Assembly (NCBI RefSeq): GCF_023502235.1 | Contig: NZ_JAMFLY010000001.1 | Location: forward strand, 1,488,001-1,552,000 | From: Flagellimonas myxillae | GTDB lineage: Bacteria > Bacteroidota > Bacteroidia > Flavobacteriales > Flavobacteriaceae | Direction of reading: 5' to 3' | DNA length: 64,000 bases | Shown: positions 18,790 to 26,958 of the stretch, piece after piece | Layout: each line of letters opens with the position of its first letter | Position numbering within the stretch: the first letter of the stretch is position 1 | The notes under the pieces: model-generated | Told to the model about the DNA's origin: nothing | Database searches by the model: none | What the model saw: the letters and a program-made list of their open reading frames with translations, nothing else | Program-made: the position numbers and the translations under genes

Positions 18790-19620
18790 ATGGCAATCAT
18801 AACCTTAACTACAGATTTTGGACATAAAGACCACTTTGTAGGTGCTATAAAAGGGACCATCCTGAACAATCTTCCAGATGTGGATATTGTTGATATTTCG
18901 CATGCCATTAGCCCGTTTAACATTCAGGAATGCGCCTATGTGCTAAAAAATGCCTATCGCTCATTTCCTCCTGGAACCGTGCATATTGTGGGTGTGGATT
19001 CTGAACTTTCACCCGAAAACCAGCACATTGTGGTTCAGGTTGAGGATCAATACATCATCAGTGCCAATAATGGGGTCATCTCCTTGATCACTTCAGAATC
19101 AAATCCGGAGAAGGTCATGGAAATCGATATTCCCAATATTAATCCAAGCTCGTTTCCTGTGTTAAATGTCTTTGTGGAAGTGGCCTGTCATATCGCTCGA
19201 GGAGGAAAATTGGAAGTTATTGGAAAGCCATTTTCGGACTTGAAGGAGTTACGGGAATTTGAACCCCGTATTACCAACGAAGGCAAAAGCATTGTGGGCA
19301 ACGTAATCTATATTGACAACTATGGCAATGTGATTACCAACATTCAACGAAGCCTTTTTGAGGCTTATAGAAACGGCAGGGATTTTGAGGTGATTGCAAG
19401 GACCAACAAAATCAAAGCCATCCACAACAGTTATAATGGCATCATCAACTTTCAGTTGGACCGGGGGCAACGCAAAGGCCCGGGAGATGCCTTGGCCCTG
19501 TTCAATTCCGCGGGCTATGTGGAGCTGGCGATATACAAAAGTGACCTTAAAACGGTGGGAGGGGCTTCTTCCCTATTGGGCCTTGGCTATAGGGACACGG
19601 TAACCATAAATTTTCTATAA
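18790..19620 (+). CDS. SAM hydrolase / SAM hydroxide adenosyltransferase family protein
   Basis: 276 residues of the DUF62 family. The N-terminal TTDFGHKDHFVGAIKG (from residue 7) carries the conserved Asp9 region, and DISHAI, GTVHIVGVDSELS, NNGVISLI and YIDNYGNVITNI are family motifs. Enzymes of this family split S-adenosylmethionine to adenosine and methionine; a few relatives are halogenases. The common housekeeping member is the hydrolase, which I prefer. The stop codon is immediately followed by the start of the next gene. Confidence 0.88.
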   Translation: MAIITLTTDFGHKDHFVGAIKGTILNNLPDVDIVDISHAISPFNIQECAYVLKNAYRSFPPGTVHIVGVDSELSPENQHIVVQVEDQYIISANNGVISLITSESNPEKVMEIDIPNINPSSFPVLNVFVEVACHIARGGKLEVIGKPFSDLKELREFEPRITNEGKSIVGNVIYIDNYGNVITNIQRSLFEAYRNGRDFEVIARTNKIKAIHNSYNGIINFQLDRGQRKGPGDALALFNSAGYVELAIYKSDLKTVGGASSLLGLGYRDTVTINFL

Positions 19621-19923
19621 ATGTTGGTCCGTATTGTAAAGCTCACTTTCAAACCCGAAAATATTCCTAGTTTTGAACGGATTTTTCAAGCTTCGAGACC
19701 AAAAATATTGGAATTTGAAGGCTGTAACTTGGTGGAGGGTTATCAAGATTTAAAAAATCCATGTGTGTTTTTCACCTACAGCCATTGGGAACGGGAATCC
19801 AACCTTGAAAATTATCGGAATTCCGCGTTTTTCAAAGAAGTCTGGGCAAAGACCAAATTGTTGTTTGATGATAAGCCAGAGGCATGGAGCGTTCAAAAAT
19901 TGACAATGGAAAATGGAAAGTGA
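19621..19923 (+). CDS. ABM-like dimeric alpha-beta barrel protein
   Basis: 100 residues beginning directly after the previous stop. The pattern MLVRIVKLTFKPENIPSF, ILEFEGCNLVEGYQD, CVFFTYSHWE, NYRNSAFFKEVW matches the antibiotic-biosynthesis-monooxygenase (ABM) ferredoxin-like fold. Most such proteins are small dimers acting as quinol monooxygenases or unknown binding proteins. It is translationally coupled in position to the SAM hydrolase-like gene; I recall the pair being adjacent in other flavobacteria too. Confidence 0.8.
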   Translation: MLVRIVKLTFKPENIPSFERIFQASRPKILEFEGCNLVEGYQDLKNPCVFFTYSHWERESNLENYRNSAFFKEVWAKTKLLFDDKPEAWSVQKLTMENGK

Positions 19924-19965
19924 AAAATTAAACTGGATTTTGCAAAACTACCTGTCGATACCTGA

Positions 19966-20002
19966 ATTATTGATCATTGACAATTGTTTATTGATAATTG
20001 AA
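19966..20002 (+). repeat. Degenerate ATTGA/AATTG repeat before gldF
   Basis: About 37 bases consist of imperfect copies of ATTGAT, ATTGAC and AATTG, and parts are self-complementary (CAATTG, TGATCA). The tract stops just before the gldF start codon. It looks like an intergenic low-complexity repeat rather than a gene. Confidence 0.5.
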
Positions 20003-20006
20003 TAGC

Positions 20007-20738
20007 ATGTTTGCCATTTTTAAAAGAGAAGTCCTGTCATTTTTCACCTCCCCCATTGGGTATTTGATCATTGGCCTATTTTTATTATTGAACGGGCTTT
20101 TTCTTTGGGTTTTTAAAGGAGAATACAATGTTTTCGACTACGGGTTTGCCGATTTGGGAAACTTTTTTCTGCTCGCACCTTGGATCTTTATTTTTTTGGT
20201 TCCCGCGATAACCATGAAGAGCTTTTCGGAGGAACGCAAATCGGGTACCTTGGAACTCCTGCTCATTAAACCCCTTTCCGTTTGGAAATTGCTTTTAGGC
20301 AAATTTTTTGGGGCGATGTTCTTATGTGTCATGGCAATTCTCCCCACCCTCGTCTATGTGGTCGCCATCTCGAAATTGGGTATGGTGGAAGGAAATTATG
20401 ACATTGGTGTTGTTTTGGGTTCTTATTTTGGGCTGTTGTTCTTGATCGCGACCTACACGGCCATCGGAATATTTACCTCCAATCTGTCCGAAAACCAAAT
20501 TTTTGCCTTTATCCTGGGCACCGTACTGTGCTTTGTACTGTACAATGGATTTGATTCCTTGGCAACTTTGTTTTCATCAGGAGAAACACAACAAAATGTG
20601 ATCAATTTGGGAGCAAAAGCCCATTTCGACAGCATTGCGCGTGGGGTTCTTGACACCAGGGATTTTATCTATTTTATCTCAATTTCTGCTTTGTTCCTCT
20701 TCCTAACCCATCGTCGTCTAAAACAAGTGCCCAAATGA
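20007..20738 (+). CDS. gldF: Gliding-motility ABC transporter permease GldF
   Basis: 243 residues from the ATG at 20007; an in-frame TTG at 19998 is only three codons earlier and is less likely. Six hydrophobic segments are visible, starting SPIGYLIIGLFLLLNGLFLWVF. The ABC-2-type signature is clear: AITMKSFSEERKSGTLELLLIKPLSVWKLLLGKF. The order gldF-gldG-dnaN and a 4-base ATGA overlap with gldG support the assignment. GldF/GldG form an inner-membrane transporter reported to be needed for gliding in Flavobacterium johnsoniae; the ATPase GldA is not in this window. Confidence 0.92.
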   Translation: MFAIFKREVLSFFTSPIGYLIIGLFLLLNGLFLWVFKGEYNVFDYGFADLGNFFLLAPWIFIFLVPAITMKSFSEERKSGTLELLLIKPLSVWKLLLGKFFGAMFLCVMAILPTLVYVVAISKLGMVEGNYDIGVVLGSYFGLLFLIATYTAIGIFTSNLSENQIFAFILGTVLCFVLYNGFDSLATLFSSGETQQNVINLGAKAHFDSIARGVLDTRDFIYFISISALFLFLTHRRLKQVPK

Positions 20739-22402
20739 AAGGAAAGTTTCTCATTTCCACCCTTGTGGTGTTGGTGGCCGTTTTGGCAATAAACTTTGTT
20801 GCTGGTTTTGTCTACACGCGTTTTGATTTAACTGAGGATAAGCGCTTCACGCTCTCCGAGCCCACCCTTGATCTTGTCCAACAATTTGAAAGTCCCGTAA
20901 TCGTCGATGTTTTATTGGATGGGGAGATTCCCCCCGAGTTTTCTAAGTTAAAGACCGAGACCATACAGCTTTTGGAATCCTTTCGGTCCCGGAACAAGCA
21001 TATCCGGTTCAATTTGGTAGATCCCCTAGAGGATGAAACCCAAACAAAACAGACCATTGCCGATCTACAGCGCATTGGATTGACCGCGGCCAATGTGACT
21101 GTGGAAGAAAATGGCAAGATGTCCCAAGAATTGGTTTTTCCTTGGGCTATGGTCAATTATCAGAACCAGACCGTTAAGGTTCCTCTTTTGAAGAACAAAT
21201 TGGGCTCCTCTATGGAGGATCGTATCAACAATTCGGTGCAGCAATTGGAATATGCCTTTGCGGATGCTTTCACCAAACTTTCCATATCAGTTAAGAAACG
21301 TGTGGCCGTGATCAAGGGCAATGGAGAGTTGGAGGACCTATACCTTGCAGATTATTTAACCACGATTAGAGACTATTACAATATTGGCGCCATAACTTTG
21401 GATTCTGTGGCCACAAATCCGCAGAAGGTGTTGGACCAACTCAATGGCTTTGACCTGGCCATCATTGCCAAACCAACCGAAGCGTTCACTGATGAGGAGA
21501 AATATGTAATGGACCAGTTTGTGGTAAACGGAGGTAAATCCATTTGGCTTATGGATCAGGTTGCCATGGAGTTGGACAGTATTTTTGAAGGTGGCGGAAG
21601 TGCCGTGGCCATTCCGAGGGAACTCAATCTCAAGGATTTTTTCTTTAAATACGGAATACGCATCAATCCGGTTTTGGTCAATGATCTATACTTCACCCAA
21701 ATTGTGTTGGCCTCGGGCGATGGAAACGATTCGCAATATAATCCTGTACCGTGGTATTACAATCCCATGGTATTTTCAAAAAACGACCATCCTGTAAATA
21801 CAAATATTGAGGCGGTTCGGTATCAGTTTGCAAGTACCATCGATGTCCTGGAAAACGATTACGAGCATACGGTTTTGCTTTACAGTTCACCCTTATCCAA
21901 AACCGAAGGGGCTCCCAAACAAATAGGTCTCAACATTTTGAATCTCCCGCCAAATCAGGAATCCTATACCGAGGGTAACCATCCCCTAGCGGTCCTTGTT
22001 GAGGGAAGCTTTACCTCTGTTTTTAAAAATAGGATCAAGCCTTTGGAGCTCAATGCTTCCGTTGAAGAGGGGCCAGAAAACAAAATGATCGTGATTTCCG
22101 ATGGAGATCTCATCAAAAATCAGCTTAGGAATGGAGTTCCGTTGGAATTGGGGTATGACAAGTGGACCAATAGTACCTACGGAAACAAGGAGTTTTTGGT
22201 GAATTGCATCAATTTTCTTTTGGACGACACGGGACTTATAAACATTCGGAACAAAAGGGTGGCGATTCCGCTGTTGGATGTAGAAAAAATCGCAGCGCAA
22301 AAAAGGAAATGGCAAATCATAAATATTGGTATCCCAATACTTTTGACCTTGTTGGCAGGGGTTATCATTGGGCGATTTCGAAAGCGCAAATTTGCCGCTT
22401 AG
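20735..22402 (+). CDS. gldG: Gliding-motility ABC transporter component GldG
   Basis: 555 residues. One N-terminal membrane segment (STLVVLVAVLAINFVAGFVYTRFDLTEDKRFTLS) is followed by a large periplasmic domain of the ABC-transporter auxiliary type (DUF4350-like; VDVLLDGEIPPEFSKLK, FDLAIIAKPTEAFTDEEKY). A C-terminal membrane segment (IGIPILLTLLAGVIIGRF) ends in basic residues. The start overlaps the gldF stop by four bases. GldG acts with GldF in the inner membrane and the predicted topology fits. Confidence 0.93.
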   Translation: MKGKFLISTLVVLVAVLAINFVAGFVYTRFDLTEDKRFTLSEPTLDLVQQFESPVIVDVLLDGEIPPEFSKLKTETIQLLESFRSRNKHIRFNLVDPLEDETQTKQTIADLQRIGLTAANVTVEENGKMSQELVFPWAMVNYQNQTVKVPLLKNKLGSSMEDRINNSVQQLEYAFADAFTKLSISVKKRVAVIKGNGELEDLYLADYLTTIRDYYNIGAITLDSVATNPQKVLDQLNGFDLAIIAKPTEAFTDEEKYVMDQFVVNGGKSIWLMDQVAMELDSIFEGGGSAVAIPRELNLKDFFFKYGIRINPVLVNDLYFTQIVLASGDGNDSQYNPVPWYYNPMVFSKNDHPVNTNIEAVRYQFASTIDVLENDYEHTVLLYSSPLSKTEGAPKQIGLNILNLPPNQESYTEGNHPLAVLVEGSFTSVFKNRIKPLELNASVEEGPENKMIVISDGDLIKNQLRNGVPLELGYDKWTNSTYGNKEFLVNCINFLLDDTGLINIRNKRVAIPLLDVEKIAAQKRKWQIINIGIPILLTLLAGVIIGRFRKRKFAA

Positions 22403-22441
22403 CTGTTGATAAGTTTGTTTCTTTGCTAAATCCTTTTAAGA

Positions 22442-22449
22442 TATATTTG
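22442..22449 (+). promoter_or_regulatory. TAnnTTTG -7 element, candidate dnaN promoter
   Basis: TATATTTG lies 72 bases before the dnaN start, with a TTG at 22423-22425 (16-base spacing). Another exact match, TAAGTTTG, is at 22410-22417. Either could start a dnaN transcript independent of gldFG. Confidence 0.4.
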
Positions 22450-22521
22450 TTTTTATCCATTTTGAAAGCCTGTTCGGCCAAGAAAACCCAGCAGGAAACC
22501 ATGTTTTAAAGAATTTCTTCA

Positions 22522-23640
22522 ATGAAGTTTATCGTATCCAGTACATATTTATTAAAGCAATTACAAGTTTTGGGCGGTGTGATCAACAACAGCAATACGC
22601 TACCCATTTTGGACAACTTTTTATTTGACCTAAAACAAAACAAGCTCACTGTTTCGGCTTCGGACTTGGAAACGACCATGAGCTCCGTTCTCGAAGTGGA
22701 TTCTGATGCTGAGGGAGCCATAGCCGTTCCTGCGAGGCTATTGTTGGATACCTTAAAGACTTTTCCAGAACAACCCTTGACCTTTGTGGTCGAGGACAAC
22801 AACACCGTGGAGATCAGTTCCAACCATGGTAAATACGCCCTGGCCTATGCTGATGGTGCCGAATTTCCCAAGGCCGTGGAAGTGTCCAATCCAAGTACCA
22901 CAACCTTGCTTGGGGATATCTTGGCTTCTGCCATAAACAAAACCATTTTTGCGGCGGGTAACGATGACCTTAGGCCTGTTATGAGTGGGGTCTTCTTTCA
23001 GTTTTCAACGGAAAACCTAACCTTTGTGGCCACTGATGCCCATAAACTGGTCAAGTACCAACGTAACGATGTCAGCGCTTCCCAGGTGGCGGAATTCATT
23101 ATGCCCAAAAAGCCCCTTAATCTTTTGAAGGGAATTTTGGCGGGTTCCGAAACTGAAGTGACCATTGAGTACAATGATAGCAATGCCAAGTTTATTTTTG
23201 ATAACTCTGAGTTGATCTGCAGACTTATTGATGGAAAATACCCCAACTATGAAGCAGTGATTCCCAAGGAGAATCCAAATAAGCTATCTATTTCAAGAAA
23301 TCAATTTTTGGGTTCGGTGCGTAGGGTTTCCATTTTCTCCAACAAGACCACCCATCAAATTCGATTGAAAATTGCCGGAGCCGAATTAAATATTTCTGCC
23401 GAAGATGTAGACTACAGCAACAAGGCCGAAGAACGGCTGTCCTGTTCCTACCAAGGTGATGACATGCAAATCGGGTTTAATTCCAGATTTTTATTGGAAA
23501 TGCTCAATAACCTCAACTCCGAGGATGTATCGTTGGAAATGAGCTTGCCCAACCGTGCGGGGATTTTAACTCCTGTTGACGGACTTGACGAAGGGGAGCA
23601 CGTGACCATGTTGGTTATGCCAGTCATGTTGAATAATTAA
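22522..23640 (+). CDS. dnaN: DNA polymerase III subunit beta (sliding clamp)
   Basis: 372 residues, normal for the beta clamp. Three clamp-type repeats are recognisable. Motifs include LPILDNFLFDL, AVPARLLLDTLKTFP, RPVMSGVFFQF, FVATDAHKLVKY, ICRLIDGKYPNYEAVIP and MLVMPVMLNN at the C terminus, where the clamp normally ends with M-P-M/V-type residues. It encircles DNA and tethers the polymerase. It sits downstream of gldG with a 119-base gap, so it may have its own promoter. It is not next to dnaA here, which is usual for Flavobacteriia. Confidence 0.97.
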   Translation: MKFIVSSTYLLKQLQVLGGVINNSNTLPILDNFLFDLKQNKLTVSASDLETTMSSVLEVDSDAEGAIAVPARLLLDTLKTFPEQPLTFVVEDNNTVEISSNHGKYALAYADGAEFPKAVEVSNPSTTTLLGDILASAINKTIFAAGNDDLRPVMSGVFFQFSTENLTFVATDAHKLVKYQRNDVSASQVAEFIMPKKPLNLLKGILAGSETEVTIEYNDSNAKFIFDNSELICRLIDGKYPNYEAVIPKENPNKLSISRNQFLGSVRRVSIFSNKTTHQIRLKIAGAELNISAEDVDYSNKAEERLSCSYQGDDMQIGFNSRFLLEMLNNLNSEDVSLEMSLPNRAGILTPVDGLDEGEHVTMLVMPVMLNN

Positions 23641-23800
23641 AGATTATTCCTACGTAATATAGTTTTTCTTTTATTTTTTCTTGATAATCGAGGTGCTTTG
23701 TCGAGTAATTCCGGTACTTGGCGCACAAATGTTAAATTATCCTAAAGGCTTAAGTATTTTGGGGTTTCATAATCTATTATCAATCTTAAGATTAGAAAAT

Positions 23801-24940
23801 ATGAAGAAACTAGCACTCTATTTATTAGCCGTTTCTACATTGACTTTTACCTCTTGCGAAGTTGAGCCAGTTGGTGAAGAAGGTCTTGAAAGTGTAGAAG
23901 GAAAATGGCGCAAAAACAAGAAGAAGAAAAAGAAGCGTAAACGCAACAGGGAAAATGAAGAATGCACGGTAAGTGTTCTTCCAGAATTACCTGCCATGGT
24001 AAACGCATGTACCACCGCTAAAGGAGTAAATGCGAACAACATTTATTTTGATTTGACCATTAATGATACCTCTTTGGCTGGCGACTATGGAGCTTGGTGT
24101 GTAGACGTTGATTTATCACTTACTGGAAACGAATGCTTTGATGCAGATGTGTATTCCAGTTATGCTGAATTACCAGCTGGCGCGTTTGAAAACCCAGATA
24201 ATTTTGATTTGATCAATTGGATCATCAACCAAAATTATATAGGTATGGATAGTTCAAGTGGGGAGACCTACACTTTTGGAGATGTACAATGGGCCATTTG
24301 GGAACTTATTGACAATCAAAACTGTGTTGCTTGCGCTTTCTTAGGAGACGACTGGAGCGTAACCAAAGGTCAGGAAATTGTAGATGCAGCCCTTGCCAGT
24401 GGCGAAGGCTTTGAGCCAGGAGAAGGTCAACTTTTAGCAGTTGTTCTTATTCCTACCAACAACAGACAACCTGTGTTTATTTCCATTCCATTGGAATGTG
24501 AATCAGAGCCCAAAGGTGGTTGCGAAACTGCATTTGCCAGAGGTAACGATGGTAACACTTGTTTCCGGGATGAAGGATTTAGCCGCTGGGGTTGGACAAT
24601 TGGTCCACTATCCGAAGGAGCAGATGAGTCCTATGACATTTACGCTGGAGCTGGTCAATGTGATATTTCAAAAGGAGAACTAGTTGGTACTGTCGATGTC
24701 TCTTATGAAGATGGTGAGGTAACTGTAGTCTATAACATCGATGATGCTTACGACGTACAGGAAACCCATACTTATGCCGGTAACGAAATGTTCCCAATAA
24801 ACAGAAGAGGAAATTATACGGTTGCTCCTGGGAAGTATGAAATTGAAGAAGATCTAAGTGGTGACATTTATGTAATAGCGCATGCAGTTGTTTGTAGTGG
24901 TGAAGGTGATGATGATGACGACGAATGGGATGAAGATTAG
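23801..24940 (+). CDS. Large lipoprotein with polybasic N terminus and acidic C terminus
   Basis: 379 residues from the ATG at 23801, chosen because it gives a lipoprotein signal (MKKLALYLLAVSTLTFTSC, Cys19); a TTG-started frame 40 codons longer lacks this. Residues 35-50 form an extremely basic stretch (KWRKNKKKKKKRKRNR). A first module (~53-230) contains AWCVDVDLSL and YTFGDVQWAIWELIDNQ, resembling thioester/TQXA-like surface domains. A second module (~232-365) begins GGCETAFARGN and ends with DIYVIAHAVVC; I recall similar modules recurring in other Bacteroidota secreted proteins. The tail is strongly acidic (GEGDDDDDEWDED). Paired Cys residues suggest disulfides. Function unknown; surface exposure is likely. 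Confidence 0.75.
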   Translation: MKKLALYLLAVSTLTFTSCEVEPVGEEGLESVEGKWRKNKKKKKKRKRNRENEECTVSVLPELPAMVNACTTAKGVNANNIYFDLTINDTSLAGDYGAWCVDVDLSLTGNECFDADVYSSYAELPAGAFENPDNFDLINWIINQNYIGMDSSSGETYTFGDVQWAIWELIDNQNCVACAFLGDDWSVTKGQEIVDAALASGEGFEPGEGQLLAVVLIPTNNRQPVFISIPLECESEPKGGCETAFARGNDGNTCFRDEGFSRWGWTIGPLSEGADESYDIYAGAGQCDISKGELVGTVDVSYEDGEVTVVYNIDDAYDVQETHTYAGNEMFPINRRGNYTVAPGKYEIEEDLSGDIYVIAHAVVCSGEGDDDDDEWDED

Positions 24941-24984
24941 GAACTAGTCACAAATCAGTTTCTAGAATTGATCATATTACTATT

Positions 24985-25013
24985 GAAGGGCGATTAAATC
25001 GCCCTTCTTTTTT
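24985..25013 (+). terminator. Rho-independent terminator
   Basis: A perfect 10-bp stem (GAAGGGCGAT / ATCGCCCTTC) with a three-base TAA loop is followed by a run of T. It sits 44 bases after the stop at 24940. The minus side is not T-rich, so it serves the plus-strand lipoprotein transcript. Confidence 0.9.
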
Positions 25014-25371
25014 ATATAAATGGGATGGTAAGAAAACTTGATGGTGGCTCACCATTGGCCGCTTTTATAGCATTTACTATGGGTAAAACAAATCCAAGAA
25101 TTGCAACTCCTAATAGACCAAGAAGACCCAAACCTATCAACAATATGGCGGGGATACTTACAATGATGTAAAGCAACAGGCTCAATTGTAGATTAATTAT
25201 TGCCTTACCATGCTCGTCCATGCCTTCAACGGTCTTTCTAGAGGAAATCCAAATTATAAGAGGGACGATAAAACCTCCAAACCCTGTTACGTAATGTAGC
25301 AACTGGGTAAGATGCGCAACAGCCAGCAATGTGTTGTCCGTTCTAACTACTTTTTGATTAATTACTTCCAT
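25012..25371 (-). CDS. DUF4870 domain membrane protein
   Basis: 119 residues. It has the DUF4870 pattern: an N-terminal HLTQLLHYVTGFGGFIVPLIIW segment, GKAIINLQLSLLLYIIVSIPAILL, and LLGLLGVAILGFVLPIVNAIKAANGE. Three to four membrane segments are predicted. The family is widespread and uncharacterised. The stop codon lies inside the T-run of the convergent terminator at 24985-25013. Confidence 0.85.
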   Translation of the reverse strand: MEVINQKVVRTDNTLLAVAHLTQLLHYVTGFGGFIVPLIIWISSRKTVEGMDEHGKAIINLQLSLLLYIIVSIPAILLIGLGLLGLLGVAILGFVLPIVNAIKAANGEPPSSFLTIPFI

Positions 25372-25480
25372 TTTTTGATTGATTTTGATGATGTACTATA
25401 TCAGTATCATTATCATCAAAAATGTTACAATATTCAAAATGAATGGATAGGGTATGGACTATTTCAACGGATTAAAGTTA

Positions 25481-26800
25481 TTAAGAGGTTGCCGGTTCTT
25501 TGTGGAAGTGGTTAACAATCTTTTTTCGTTTTCCAGAAGACAGCAGTGGAATTTCTTCAACATAAGAAAACCGAATCTTGGCATCCTCGCCCAAATAGGT
25601 TCTAAAGTAATTTACAATTTCCTCTTCTGGAACATCCTTCGGGTTTCCATTTAATTTAAAGAGATACTCTGTTTTCTTTGTCTGGATAAATTGAAACTGC
25701 CTAATCTTTGAAAAGTCCAGCACCATATAGAAAATAAAGGGGGATACTATTTCTCCAGAAGTATTGTAAATAGAGTCCATTCGCCTTCCATAAATCTTGG
25801 ACAAATAAGGTAAACCATCCTTGGATTCCTCATAAATGGCCATATCCCCGGTATCGTACCGAATCATGGGCATGGAATAATTAAACAGATCCGTTACCAC
25901 TATTCTGCCCAAACCACCGCTTTCTACATGTTTATCGGAATGGAGTTCCAAAATTTCAAAATGGTAGCTCGCCCAATTTAAAAGGTATTTACCATTGCTG
26001 CCTTGGGTTTGTTGAGCTAAAATGCCATTTTCCTGATTGGAATACCGTTCAAAAACTGGAGCTTTGAAATAATCGGACATCCGCTTTCGCTCATGTTTTT
26101 TTAGGGCCTCTGCCATAGAAATCACACAATCCACATTCTTAACACTCAGCGGTTGTTCCTGCCCATCCAGATAATCGCACAATTCTTCAAAAAAAGAGGG
26201 GTATCCCAAAATGGTCTTAGGAGATTTATGTTTTTGGATTCTGGACACTAGGCTTTTTAGTTCCTTTCTCGATGTGTCCATCACATTGTGCGCAAAAATG
26301 TTCTGAACAAAAGTCTCCCATTTGCTTTTGGCATTGGTATGGTCCCAAAGTTTGATATAGAAAAGCTTATTGCCAATGGCACCACCCGCTTGTTGCGTAA
26401 AATAAATTACATCCGCTGTGTTTCGGGTGCGTTTGCTATTATTTTGATAGATGCTAAATGGAATTCCCGTAGAACCGCTACTGGATGCCTTGTACAATTT
26501 CGAAACCTCAAATTGGTCAGATTTAAAATCATCGTAATGATTCAAAATTGTATTCTTATCAATGATCGGAAAATCTTCGAGATTTGCAAGATTGCCCAAT
26601 TCACCATAAAAGGACGTTGTTTTGGTCGCATGGGCAAGCAATTTGTCCAAATTTAACTTTCTACGGTGCTGTATGGACACATCTTGGGGATAGCTATGGA
26701 TTTCCTTGATTTCCTTGTAGTGACGCTTGGTGGTTCCTCCTTGGAGCGTATCCAATAACCAAAATATTTTGCGACGTGCGATTTGAGATAAATGGGGCAT
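25481..26800 (-). CDS. CapK / phenylacetate-CoA ligase-like adenylate-forming protein
   Basis: 439 residues of the PaaK/CapK-type adenylate-forming superfamily. The AMP-binding motif is seen as SSSGSTGIPFSIY, followed by AEALKKHERKRMSDYF, FERYSNQENGILAQ and VVTDLFNYSMPMIRYDTGDMA, which are typical of CapK-like enzymes in polysaccharide loci. These proteins are thought to activate a carboxylate as an adenylate or CoA ester. It stands about 1.6 kb before the capsule genes and is divergent from mnmE, so a role in modifying the polysaccharide is possible but only inferred. Confidence 0.8.
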   Translation of the reverse strand: MPHLSQIARRKIFWLLDTLQGGTTKRHYKEIKEIHSYPQDVSIQHRRKLNLDKLLAHATKTTSFYGELGNLANLEDFPIIDKNTILNHYDDFKSDQFEVSKLYKASSSGSTGIPFSIYQNNSKRTRNTADVIYFTQQAGGAIGNKLFYIKLWDHTNAKSKWETFVQNIFAHNVMDTSRKELKSLVSRIQKHKSPKTILGYPSFFEELCDYLDGQEQPLSVKNVDCVISMAEALKKHERKRMSDYFKAPVFERYSNQENGILAQQTQGSNGKYLLNWASYHFEILELHSDKHVESGGLGRIVVTDLFNYSMPMIRYDTGDMAIYEESKDGLPYLSKIYGRRMDSIYNTSGEIVSPFIFYMVLDFSKIRQFQFIQTKKTEYLFKLNGNPKDVPEEEIVNYFRTYLGEDAKIRFSYVEEIPLLSSGKRKKIVNHFHKEPATS

Positions 26801-26827
26801 CTTTACCAGTTTTTACACAATCCGTAA

Positions 26828-26856
26828 TAAAAGTAGCTATCTTTTTAACGAGGCAA
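26828..26856 (-). promoter_or_regulatory. Candidate promoter for the CapK-like gene
   Basis: On the minus strand, TTG (26854-26856) is followed after 18 bases by TACTTTTA (26828-26835), close to the Bacteroidota TTG-N19-TAnnTTTG consensus. It lies 27 bases before the start at 26800. Confidence 0.45.
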
Positions 26857-26945
26857 TCCGCAAATTGTTTTTTTTATATTGTTTTTATCGCTCAATTTGG
26901 CACGATAAGAGAAATCCCCTACACCTTTTCCATAGAATGAATTCG

Positions 26946-26953
26946 TATTTTTA
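26946..26953 (+). promoter_or_regulatory. Possible -7 element, near-leaderless mnmE
   Basis: TATTTTTA ends five bases before the mnmE ATG at 26959 and resembles TAnnTTTG with A for G. No TTG at -33 is obvious. Confidence 0.35.
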
Positions 26954-26958
26954 CCCCT

